Positions 44,588-55,130 of a DNA stretch of 64,000 nt are shown piece after piece. This stretch comes from Smallanthus sonchifolius. Taxonomy: Eukaryota > Streptophyta > Magnoliopsida > Asterales > Asteraceae. The first letter of the stretch is position 1; every line of letters starts with the position of its first letter. The DNA lies in assembly GCA_023525975.1 (NCBI GenBank), contig CM042035.1:31711001-31775000 (forward strand), in the 5' to 3' direction. The position numbers and the translations under genes were made by a program. Under the pieces are notes generated by a model. It was not told the DNA's origin. It saw nothing but the letters and a program-made list of their open reading frames with translations, and made no database searches.

Positions 44588-45158
44588 AGAAGGTTCCACT
44601 AAGAAGTGGTTTTTCGCTAAGAAACGCTAAGAAGTGGGTCAAACGAACTCCGATTGAGCTCATTCCAGCGGCGTTGGAACCGTCTCATCGAACTCTAATC
44701 CGGACCTAGAAACCTAAACCCCCCTCCACCCACACCCCTAAAAAACTAAACCCCCCTCCAACCCCACCCCAAAAAGCCTAAAACCCCCACCCCTAAAAAC
44801 CTAAACCCCCCACCCCCCCCAAAACCTAAACCCCCCACCCCCCCTAAAAACCTAAACCCACCCTCACCCACCCCCAAAAACCTAAACCCCCCACCCCCCA
44901 AAAAAACCTAAATCATAAAATCTAAGCCCTAAAAGCTAAACCCTAAGGCTAAACCATAAGGCTAATACCCTAAATTTCAAACGTATAATCTAAACCTTAA
45001 AAGGTAAACCCTAAAAGCTAAGATGATAGAGTTCGACGAGACGGTTCCAATGCCGCTGAAATGAGCTCAATCGGAGTTTGTTTGATATCGTTTCTAAGCG
45101 GTTTGGTAATTTCTTAGAGTTCTTAGCGAAAACATACTTCTTATTTGATCCTCCCCCT
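44585..45158 (+). mobile_element. TIR element (MULE-like MITE) with CCCTAAA-like interior
   Basis: Imperfect terminal inverted repeats of about 120 bp: left GGAGAAGGTTCCACTAAGAAG and so on, right the inverse of GGGGGAGGATCAAATAAGAAG, sharing ACTCCGATTGAGCTCAT and GGAACCGTCTC. It sits in TA repeats, so a target duplication cannot be read. The interior (44700-45010) is a degenerate array of CCTAAACCCCCCACC and CCCTAAA-type units. No ORF. Confidence 0.75.
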
Positions 45159-45418
45159 ATATATATGTATGTATGTATATAGATCATGACAAATATATAT
45201 ATATGTATACATGTGTTTGTAATTATCAAGTTGGGAAAAGTTATAAAATATGAATAGATGTATAAGCACGTCAAGATCAAAAATAGATATATATGTATAT
45301 ATAGTTGAAAACTGGGAAACGATCAAGTACGATATGCATGTAAAAATTATGAATTATACGTATATAGATGTGAGTGTTTAAAGTTGTGTAACTTGGAAAG
45401 TTGTCAAGTATATGCATG

Positions 45419-45422
<4 letters not shown>

Positions 45423-45490
<68 letters not shown>
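45423..45490 (+). repeat. (TA)n microsatellite
   Basis: 68 bp of pure AT/TA dinucleotides within the gypsy-B LTR. It probably varies in length between individuals. Confidence 0.95.
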
Positions 45491-45491
<1 letters not shown>

Positions 45492-47044
45492 GAGTGATGA
45501 AAAATTGTTAACTTGGAACGATTTATGAAATGACTAAAATAGATATATGTGTATAACTTGTGTATAGTTGATAACATGGAACGTTGACACGAGTACATGA
45601 GGTCGAAAATAAATAAATAAATAAATATGTGCTTGAAATCTAAAGACGTTCGGTTAAACAAATAAAGGATCACATATTATTGTGAAACACATATAAGCAT
45701 AGGTTGAATTGTTGAATATACTTGTGCGCATATAAGGATAAATGCATGTTGAACTTAAAACAAGTTAATAAATGTCGTTTGGAACAAGTATTTTCATACG
45801 GACGTATTAACTTGGTTATTATGCACATAAGATAATTAACATGCATAGAACATACTTGAACGGAATTTGTGATTTTATATAATTATTGGTAAGAAACAAT
45901 TATATGTTTATATGTGACCATAATATGAATGTATTATAAGTTATTGCAAAAATAATATTTATTTTTGGTACACATAACAAATCACCAATATGGAAATATA
46001 ACATTTTCTCAGAAAATAAGTAAACATCTAGACCGGAATAAAAATCACCAACGAGTCGTCACATGAAAACACTGTTTTAATAAACAAAGACGTACTTAAC
46101 GGGAATAGTTAAGTCGGGTGAACAACTTACGTTTAAGACGGGTAGTCTTAACATATAAGGTATCCTTGTGTAATTAGGATACGGATAGGCGGGTCTACTT
46201 TTATTCAAATATTTGCTAGCATATACTTCTGTCGAGGTGAGTTTCACTAACCCCTTTTTCTGATTTTTTGAAATGTTTTGAGGGTGGAAACATACTTGTA
46301 ACGATTTTCGTATTTAAATGAATGAACAATGATCAGACCGTATGTATACATTGAGGGAACAATACAACGCTTAAGTCCCCGGATTAACACTTTTTGTAAC
46401 CATTAGCTGTGGTCTTAGCCTGGGATTCTATGGATAGTACTATTGGGCGTGAAGTCCCCGGTCATGGTTAGCCACGCTAACCGAGGGTCCACATGGCCAA
46501 ATGACCGCATATTGTCTTATTCTCGTGGTTTAGCGAGGGAGGGGCATTCAATTGTCAGGGTTTGGTTACGGTCTCGTGTATTACATATTATTATTTGTAT
46601 TCCTTACAAGCTTACAAATAGGTTCAATTGGTTAGGAAATGTTCAAATTCATTGGTTATATATTTATAAACTGTTTGATCGGAAAACTATTACATTTAAA
46701 CGTTTGTGAACGTTGGAACTACAAGAACATTTGATAAAAACCTGTGAACTCACCAAGCTCGTGTTGACACTTTTTAAGTATGTTTTTCAGGGAATTGAAC
46801 TTGGTCTTCAGGTTAGAAATGTAGGTTACATGCATGCATGATGGATATGGCTTTTGGAGGATTTCACTTGTATAACTCATGGTCATGAGTCATATTTGCG
46901 AAATCTTAATCTTTTGTAAACTCAAATTGATATTTTGGGATGTAAACATTTTAAACTTGATTATGTATCCAATTACATGTAAATATTTGCGGTAATCATA
47001 TGCTTTGGAAACCATGAACGTTACGTCTCGCGTTTCCACCTTGG

Positions 47045-49150
47045 CCCTATGTGATCAAGCATGGTCCACAAACATGTGCACCTGAAACATGTAAGTAAGT
47101 GTCAACTACAAGTAGTTGGTGAGTAACATAGGTTTTGACACCAAACAAAGTTGTATATGTTTTACAATTCAATATGTTCAAAACATGTCTAAAGCATAAA
47201 TGTGAAAACATACAAGGTTCCAAAGCGTACAATCAAGCCATGTAAATTTATGCACAATCCCCCGGATTACGTGAAGTACCAAAATGTATACACAAAACCC
47301 GCCAAAGTTTGTGTTAAGTAATGAATCGGATTCTCGTATAAATGATGATAAAAGGTACTACCTTAGGCTTGCCACACAAGTTAATGATTGCATTAACATG
47401 AACACATGTATGGTCACCAAACAGTTTAAGACATGAAGCATAAAGACCTTTGCATAAGAACACATGTAATTGAATTGTGTATGTAAAGTATATAAACATG
47501 TTCCCTCTAAGTATTTGTAAACAAACGTGTAAAAAAGGGGCTATGAAACTCACCTGTAATGAAGCTAGTAAGTTGTATAAATTGTAAATGATAGATTGGC
47601 TTCGTGAGGATCCCTCACAATCAACCTACACAGTTATTTTGTATTCTAGACTCAACGTACGTCTAAAGGAAATGAAAGTAAAGTATTCTAAGTTTGTTTG
47701 AGTTTATGAGGATTCTTGGAATTTGGGGTTGGTTATGAGATTTGTATAAGTTCATAAGTATTGTAATAATAACGATAAAGTAATATGGAATTAATTAGAA
47801 TTTCTAATTACCATATAAGCATGAGATTTGTAACAATAATACGTTTGAATTCATTTAATTAATTATTCTAAGAAAAGTTAATAAATAAATTTTTGAATAG
47901 GAAATGTTTAAATAATTGTTTTATGTAATTCAAATAATTATTTAGGCATTTAAACAATTTCTTTTACTTAAATGATTTATAAAAGAAATATTAAATAAAT
48001 ATAAACTTTAAATAAAATTAATTGAATTTGTATATTTATTAATCTAAAATAATTATTTAAGTGTTTCTATAAGCTTTAAAATGTTTTAAATAATTATTTT
48101 TTACAAAAATAATTATTTATATGTTTAAAATGAAATAATAATGCTTAAACAATTAATTATAATTTGTTTAATAACATTACTATTTTACAAATAAAACAAA
48201 AAAGTTAGATTTGTCTAAATAAATCATTTATATTATTTATTTAGGAATTTATAATGTTTATAATATGTTTTTATAAAAAAATAAATAAAACAATATTTTA
48301 TATTTTCTGTTTTATAAAAGTTACTAAATATATTTGTTAGATTTATAAAAATAAATTCAGAATTTTTATTCTTGCTCTATGTAATATTAATGGCAAAAAA
48401 ACGCAAATTAGAAAAAAAAACGGAGGGGCCGGTTTTCGAACCCGAATCCTTGACTATGAGGGCAACATGTCTTAACCAAATGATCTGGTGATGGTGCCTT
48501 GCTAAGAATGGATTTATTTAATTTAAAATTAACACTCCCATGCTCTCATCGTCTTCCCCAAATGCCTGACCCAAACCCTAGCACCCAAATTGACAACGAT
48601 TAAGCTTCGATCATCAACAAAACTACAGGGATTTCATTCCAGCAACCAAAACGGGTAGGTGGGTGGTCGAAATGCCTGAAATGGATGTATGCCGAGGGAG
48701 TACGGCTAGTTCGCGCAAGTTCGGGTTTTTGGACTGAGAATCTAGCTCCAGAAGTGTTTATTACAGATTCGAGAGTTTAGGGAGAAAGGAATGGGTGTAG
48801 CGAGTGTGAATGATTAGGTCTTAAGCTCCAATTTCATCTGAAACGTACAAATTGATTTGCAAGAGTTCGAACGGTTTCAAGAATGTCTGTTTGCGTTAAT
48901 TCATGTTAATTTGTTTAAAATGGCTCATCAATGGCACTTGGTTTTGATTGTGTAATGTCTGTGCACGAGTTTGTAGATTAACATCTTCGAATTTTAATCG
49001 CTTAAATCGAATCGATGGCGGGTTTGACCTGGGGAAGTCAACCATAGCGAATGGAACAAAATTAGGCTTAATCTTGTAATTCGAATAATTGCTGTGATGT
49101 AACCTAAACCCACCACCCACCTTCCCTTCAAAAACCTAATCTAAAAGCTA
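47045..49150 (-). repeat. LTR-C fragment (minus strand)
   Basis: Starts inside the LTR at CCCTATGTGATCAAGC (same as 13083) and shows the shared landmarks GTAGTTGGTGAG and GGGGCTATGAAACTCACC (near 47540), an AT-rich middle (47750-48380), and a tRNA-like block (48412-48490). From about 48540 it holds R/U3-like sequence with AAACCCTAG. It is an independent copy, because it overlaps 78 bp already present at 13083-13160. The right limit is approximate; 49090-49190 is low-complexity CCTAAACCCACC-type sequence. Confidence 0.65.
48412..48490 (-). ncRNA. tRNA-like Pol III block in LTR-C
   Basis: On the minus strand: A-box-like TGGTTAAGACATG, then about 25 nt later B-box-like GGGTTCGAAAACC, then a T-run (48412-48420). 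Spacing is tRNA-like, but no cloverleaf can be formed with confidence. A related block is at 63777-63855. Confidence 0.4.
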
Positions 49151-49328
49151 AATTAAATCAAAAAAACAAAACCCTAAAGCTAAACCGACTATTTTTTCGA
49201 GTTTTTTTTAACGAGGACGACGTGGGAAACAAGGTATCCGAACCACTTTTTTAGTTTTTGATTTATATTTTGAGTTATGATTTTATTTTTATTATTTTTT
49301 GGCTTTAATGAGGAGTTCTCTAGTTTTC

Positions 49329-50312
49329 TCCCTAAATTGTAGAAAGCAACCTTTAAGTATATACTAAATTACACCTGCAGACCTTTATTTTCACTAATTA
49401 TGCTAGACACCCTTTATCTAAATGGTTTGTATCAAGTTATAACCTTTAGACTAACATAGGTTAGATTTTTCAGTTAGTTTAGTTTGTTTGTTCCTATCCG
49501 TTTTTGCTTCCAGATCCACACACATTCGATAGAAACTTTGATTAATGTTTTTGCCGATAATTTGACTTAAAAGCAAGAAGATAAGATTGAAGACAGTAGT
49601 ATTGATTAGCATTATTCATGTTTAAAATTAGTTGCAATCACACAAAACGTGATTTCGGTAAAAGTAATTTATGAAAAAAACGTGATTACGTAAAAATAAT
49701 TATGTAAAAACGTGATTACTTAAAAAAAGTTACGTAAAAACGTGATTACGTAAAAAAAAACACGCATGAAGTGTGATTATTTTAAAAAAATTGACATTTA
49801 TGCCTTTTTTTATCTGGACGGCGCGTTATTTTTTTCAAAGTAATTACGTTTATGCCACCGCGTTTTCCCCAACCTTAGATCATATTAATCGGACGGTTGG
49901 AGGCCCTTCGTACGATTTAGGCCATTTGTACGATAACTGTCCCCTGTATATATATATATATATATATATATTAATTTGTTAATCTATACTATATGATAAA
50001 TAAAGGTTTTGAGGGGACACTTGTCACTCACACATTCATCCTCAACATTTTTTTCCCGACTCTCTCTCCTATTACTTATACAAGTTTTTTTATTTTTTTT
50101 ATAATTTTTATTTCTCGCCTCTCTCTCTTATTAATTATTCAAAATTTTTAACTTTTTTTATAGTTTTTGTTTCCTATTAAATAATAATGATTTTTAAAAT
50201 TACTTTTATAAAACGTTTTTTATTTAAAAAATTATGTTTGTTCATAAAACTTTTTTATAATTTGAACATTTCTTCATTGTTTTCTATAAAACATTTTAAA
50301 AAAAATAACTAT
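49329..50312 (+). mobile_element. MULE-1 copy with nested Helitron, truncated
   Basis: Closely matches 10760-11680, from the left TIR (CTAAATTGTAG, CTTTATCTAAATGGTTTGTA) through the interior (TTTGCCGATAATTTGACTT, TCGTACGATTTAGG) and into the same Helitron start (TCTATAC at 49983). It stops at AATAACTAT (50312), where copia-3 LTR begins; the Helitron end and right TIR are missing. Confidence 0.88.
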
Positions 50313-50518
50313 CCAAAGCTGCTGATGATTTGCCTATCAGCAGCAACTCTGGACTTCAGCAGATAAGGCTGTCCGCAGCAGAGTTGTTTATCAGCAGGAG
50401 AACAACTATCAGCAGCAAACAAGCTTATCCGCAGCAGCTTGTTGGTCAGCAGCAAAATTGTGGAGTCCGCATCAGTTGTACTTAGAGAATTTTGTAGCAA
50501 TCAGTCTTTATATCTACA
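50313..50518 (-). repeat. copia-3 3' LTR, first 206 bp
   Basis: Minus strand begins TGTAGATATAAAGACTG right after the polypurine tract. It is dense in GCTGCTG/CAGCAGC and GCTGCGGAC/GTCCGCAGC words in both orientations (50320-50475). The remainder, including any TATA box, is cut off at 50312. Confidence 0.8.
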
Positions 50519-50529
50519 AACTCCCCTAG
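50519..50529 (-). promoter_or_regulatory. copia-3 polypurine tract
   Basis: Minus-strand CTAGGGGAGTT directly precedes the LTR, closely matching copia-1 (CTAGGGGGAGAT). Confidence 0.8.
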
Positions 50530-50559
50530 ACTGATGCTACCAAAACTTTCTTACTGCTG

Positions 50560-53470
50560 TTGTTGCTGAAGCTTTTGCATGTGTGCAACAATCCTTGCTA
50601 CCTTATAGCCTCTAGGGTCCTTGCTGGGATTGTCAAGAGGAAGCTCAGACAGAGACTTGATGTCATTGCTTGGCATCTTAAAGATGCCCTTGCTAGAACA
50701 TCTCATCTACTGACCTCTGACATCTGTTATAGTAAATTCATCATTCTCAGCATTGTAAGACTAGCTAGTAAATGGAAAGTGGGATTGGAGAGGTTTAGCC
50801 TCAAAGATTACATCTTTGCTAGGGTTGAAATGATGTTTAATCACTAGCAACATATGTCTTCCACTTTCATTCTCAGGCTCATGAGCTTCACCCAGCTCCA
50901 TCATTCTTCTAAGATCAGAATATGGGAGCTGCATCACCTCATTAACAGTTTTATAGATTGACCTTTTTATTTCGTCCCTCCCCCTGAAGATTCAAACCAT
51001 TGATCTTGATTACTGTAGAACCAACCAACAATTTCTCTTGAATCTTCTGGTTTGGTAGTAGGTTTGGTTTTCTTCTTGCGGGGCTGTTGATGAGGAAGAG
51101 CTGGGTGGGAGGATTTGGACTCTTTGGATGGAGAGGAGGGAGGTCTAGGAGGGAGAGTGAAAGGTTGTTGGATAGAGGAAGGAGTGGATGAGGGAATAGG
51201 TTTGGGTTTCTTTTGTTTTCTGTCATCAGTTTGAGTATTTACCCTTTTCTTTGAGCCTGTCTTCCCCAATCTTTCTTCCTCTTCCTTCTTTACGTTGAAA
51301 TACAAGGCTTGCAGATTCATAAAACTCATTGGACCTAGCCTCTTTCCACTCTCTCCTCTAGCCTTCAGGAAGTCCATCATGACCTTCCTTTCTTCATGGG
51401 TCCTTATGTTAAATGCAGTGGTCTTTTTGGACTTTTGTTTGGATTTTTCTTCTTCTTCAGCTCTTTTCTTGTTTGCCAATTGACCTTGCTGACCCATGAA
51501 ACCTCTCTAGATTTCTTTATTTGACAGTTTCTCAAGGTAGTCTGCATCTTCACCTTGAGAAATCAGAGCTTCTGTCCACTCCTCTCTCATTTCTTTGGCT
51601 AGTTCAGAGCCAGTTATCTTGAACTTAACCTCTTCTTTTCTTTTCACTTTCTTCTTTATTGAGTTGTTTCTGTAGCTGAAGAGCTAGAGCTTCATCTTCT
51701 TGTAATTATGTAGCTGCAGGAACTTTAACTTTCAAAGCATCCAGTTGCCTAGCATTCAACTGGATCTGTTGTTCCCTGAGGAGAATGACAACTTTCCTTT
51801 CTTCAATCTTCCTAATATCAGACAAAAGCAGGCTTGAAAAGTGTACTTTGAAAGGAAGCCTGCTCTTGTATCCATTCATCAAGGCTGTCCGCATCATCTT
51901 CAACAGTAACTATCTCCCCCTTTTTGGTTGCATCAGTGTATAGAGTTTCATCTGTTTGAGTACCCACTGATACAAGGGAGGGAGTAGTCACTAGAAGGCA
52001 TTGATGGGCTTCATGCATAGAGAATTGGTGCTGTAGTTTGGACAATTCAGCCTCTAGCATTGCCACCCTGGCCGTCAATTCCATATTTTTAAGTTTCAGT
52101 CTGTCCTGATCCACAGTTGTGGAATCCTTGGAACTAGATGGGGACTTAGGCCTAGCCTCTGCATCCCCATCACCTTGGTTTTCTTGGCACGTGGGATTCC
52201 TCTCAGTGAAGAGTGTTTCAAGAGAAACATCCTCACTGTGAGTTGCCATGGTTGGGGACTTAGTGATGTTATCACTGTCCTCCTAGTCAATTGATGTACC
52301 AGTAGTAGTGATAGCCCTTTCCACATTCACTCTATCATCACTCCCAGAGTGAACCTTCTTAGGTGATGAACTTGGGCTGGGTACATTTACAACCAACTCA
52401 ATCAATACCTCCGAGATAGTGGTAGTTGGAGAAGGCATATCATCTTCACTAGGTGCCTCTGCACTTAAGTTCAGAGAAGAAAAATAATGAAAGGGCTCAG
52501 AAGGTTCTATGGATCCGGGATGTGATCCTGATCCTAATAGAGGAACTTCCAAGGAAGTCTCTCTAATAATTTGGCTATCCCTTTTGATATTCTCATCAGA
52601 ATGTTGGGATTCTGAATGAGGGCTTTTAGGTTGGGATTGGGCCTGTGAGACAAGAATAGAAGGAATCTTCTTGCTCCTTTTTCTTTTTCTGGTATAGCTT
52701 ACCTAAACTGGGGCCCTATGTTCTATTTGGACAGTGATAACATCCAAAACAGGTGTAAGTAGTTGTTGTGCCTGTGCACCGTCAATAGGATGCACAGGGG
52801 TTCGAACAATGGAAGTAGATTGATGTTCAGGCTTTGAAGTGGAGGATGTGGGATCAGTGTTAGCTGGGATTGCTGAACTGTCACCCTGGGTACCATTGTA
52901 TGTTCATCATTGTAGATAACAATGGAACATTGACCCCTGAGAACTTTTTGGAAACAGTTCTCATGCTTTGAAAAATATTATTTTTATATCCCAGCATAAG
53001 GTAGATTCTTGCAGGTTTGGAAAGGTCTTTTAGCTCATTGTTGAAAACTTACTGCAAGAACCTTGGGTACATATAGAATGCCCGCTTTGCACCTTCTTGA
53101 AGGTTATATCTCAAACCTTCAAAAATGAGATGTGCAAAGTTGAAACCTTGGCCAGTGACAATACCGTGAACAGCAGAGGCGAGAGCAGAACTCACTTGAT
53201 GCCATCCACTTCTCTTCTGGGATATGCACGGTAGAAGAGTGTGGCATAGAAACTTCCATGGAGGGCCCATCAGCGCCTTTTCAACAGTATAGTCGTTCTG
53301 ATTTCCAGTGTACCCTATGGATACAAAGTTCCTCATATACTCTTCCCTGGAGTATGAAATGGCGGCCCCCTCGTACTGAAGCTTGAGGTGTTTTCTGAGA
53401 GTAGCTTCCATGACGATGATGTCTTTGCCATCTACCGTGGCTTGGATTTGGGGAATCCCCTGTACGGTAG
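50560..53470 (-). pseudogene. copia-3 post-pol gene, broken
   Basis: The N-terminal domain (53049-53470: DGKDIIVMEATLRKHLKLQ, VTGQGFNFAHLIFEGLRYNL, AFYMYPRFLQ) aligns by eye with copia-1 (VAGKRIVITEAVTRTCLN, VTGDNFNFSRVVFDEMKSNL, FLTYP). Then a stop-ridden middle (51900-53040) with acidic and coiled-coil-like parts, a Lys/Glu-rich ORF (50967-51497, KKRAEEEEKSKQKSKK then Pro-rich), and a C-terminal block (about 50570-50960, VMQLPYSDLRRMMELGEA) matching the copia-1 C-terminus in pattern. The first part of the N-terminal domain is missing at the junction with the integrase linker. Function unknown. Confidence 0.68.
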
Positions 53471-54865
53471 AGTAGACGGTGGTGCATTATCAACAGCATC
53501 ATCATCAACATCTATAGCAGATGCCTCTACAACATTTACAGATGAGTCTTGAAGTTCATTCAGATTTTCATTCTCAGAGAGGCTGCTGCTGGTGATATTT
53601 GACAGTCTGGTTTCGGCTTCACTGGCTTCAATAGCTTCCACAATAGATAGAGGATCAATAGATGGCCTTTTTAGTCTGATAGAGGGACTAGTGAACTCCA
53701 ATTTGTAGTTAGTGGAAGATATGGAAGCTGGTGCCTTGGAAGAGGTAGACTCCGTATTTGAGAAGATGAGAGGCTCAAATATTTGTGTGAAGGAGTCTAT
53801 ATCAAAGAGCTAGTCTGGGCCTTTTCCCAATTCACATGCAATGTGTTCCCTACATTCCACATTGGCTGATTCTTCCATGATTCTTGTTCTTGAGTTGAAT
53901 ACTCTGTAGGTCTTGGATTGAGAGGAATAGCCCACAAAGTATCCTTCATCAGATTTGGCACCAAACTTAGGAAGAACCCCATGTGTGATCAGAATGGTGC
54001 ATGGACATCCAAAAGGTTTTAGAAATCCAGTGTAGGGAACTCTTTTGAACCAGAGTTCATAAGGTGTCTTGTTGAGAGGCTTGACAATGAGAACTCTATT
54101 CTGTATATAGCAAGCTGTGCTGACTGCTTCTGCCCAGAATGTGAGAGGCAGTTTTGAATCAGCCAACATTAATCTTGCTGATTCAATTAGAGTTCTGTTT
54201 CTTCTTTCAGCAACCCCATTTTGTTGAGGAGTTCTTGGAGCACTGTATTGTCTTTCTATTACCTTGCTCTCACAAAAACAATTCAGAGTGTGGTTCTTGA
54301 ATTCTGTACCTTGATCACACCTTATGACTTTCACCTTTTGATTGCTTTGATTCTCAACTCGAAGAATGTAAGATTTAAGAATCTCAGTAGTTTCATCTTT
54401 TGTTCTCAAGAAGTATACCCATGAAAATATGGTATAGTCATCCTTGATCACCAGACAATATGACTTCTTGCCCATTGACATGACATTTGTAGGACCAAAG
54501 AGATCCATATGCAGCAGCTGTAATGGAGTGTCATTTGAATTCAATGTCTTGGGCTTGTGAGAACTCTTGTGTTGCTTCCCCTTCAAGCATGCAATGCAAT
54601 GATCTTCAAGTTTGAATTCTTTGTCAGGAAGCCCTCTGACAAGATTTTCCTTCACCAACTTGTTAATGGTTTTTACATTGACATGGCTTAATCTCCTGTG
54701 CCAGAGAGCTGATTCATCAACTGATGCCTTTGACAGAAAACAAGATACACTACCAGATGGAGTGACCTCATTCATGTCAAGCATATATAGGTTATCTTTT
54801 CTCTGAGCAGTCAATAGAATCTTCTCTGGAGGAGGTTTGTTTAAGCAGGGGATAGCACAAAGCAT
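53471..54865 (-). pseudogene. copia-3 integrase and linker
   Basis: The ORF from 54865 to 53810 is intact over 351 residues. Zinc finger: LWHRRLSHVN and C-x2-C in CIACLKGKQHKSS. Core: D in LHMDLFGP, D in RCDQGTEF, E in NGVAERR, all present. Downstream are the LPLTFWAEAV, NKTPYELW and FGAKSDEGYFVGYS blocks. TAG at 53810-53812, then an acidic Ser-rich linker to about 53470. The RT that should follow is missing. Confidence 0.92.
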
Positions 54866-55130
54866 TCTTTATCTGTGAAAAGCATCCAATGCTTTTGATC
54901 ACAGATCTGGGACACACTCATGAGATTGAAGTCTAATTCTTTGACATAGTTTACTCTTTCAATACTTATCATTTCATTGGACACAGTTCCTTGTCCAGTA
55001 ATTAATCCTCCTTTTGAATCACTCCCAAAGGCAACATATCCTCCATCGAAGTGTCTGAAGTTGGAGAGGATGGATCTGTTGCCGGTCATGAGCGTGGAAC
55101 AACCACTGTCTACAACCCAGGTGTTATTCT
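54841..55130 (-). pseudogene. copia-3 protease
   Basis: Active-site VDSGCSTLMTGN (DSG at about 55105-55113) and the flap-region block GGYVAFGSDSKGGLITGQGT followed by ELDFNLMSVSQICD. The frame changes near 54845 going into integrase. Position and motif are typical of copia protease. Confidence 0.82.

Larger units (their letters stand above)
26411..47044 (+). mobile_element. gypsy-B: Tekay-like chromovirus, split by copia-2
   Basis: LTR remnant, primer site, an extra ORF, gag, protease, RT-RNase H, integrase and a chromodomain-like tail in gypsy order, then a polypurine tract and a 3.7-kb LTR. Long LTRs and the integrase tail fit the Tekay/Del chromoviruses. Copia-2 splits gag (27864-38710), and a 351-bp foreign piece replaces part of RT. 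Both outer LTRs are truncated at fusions (26410 and 47044). Confidence 0.88.
43355..47044 (+). repeat. gypsy-B 3' LTR (about 3.7 kb, last bases missing)
   Basis: Starts TGTGACACCC. Its last 236 bp match the 5' LTR remnant, but it stops at CCACCTTGG, about 16 bp short of the GGGGTGTGACA end, where LTR-C sequence begins. It contains a TIR element (44585-45158) and (TA)n arrays. Short ORFs in it (43764, 46443 and others) are not genes. Confidence 0.88.

Noticed and set aside
44700..45010. True telomere or chromosome end
   Set aside because: The repeats are degenerate, only about 300 bp, and enclosed by inverted repeats inside an LTR.
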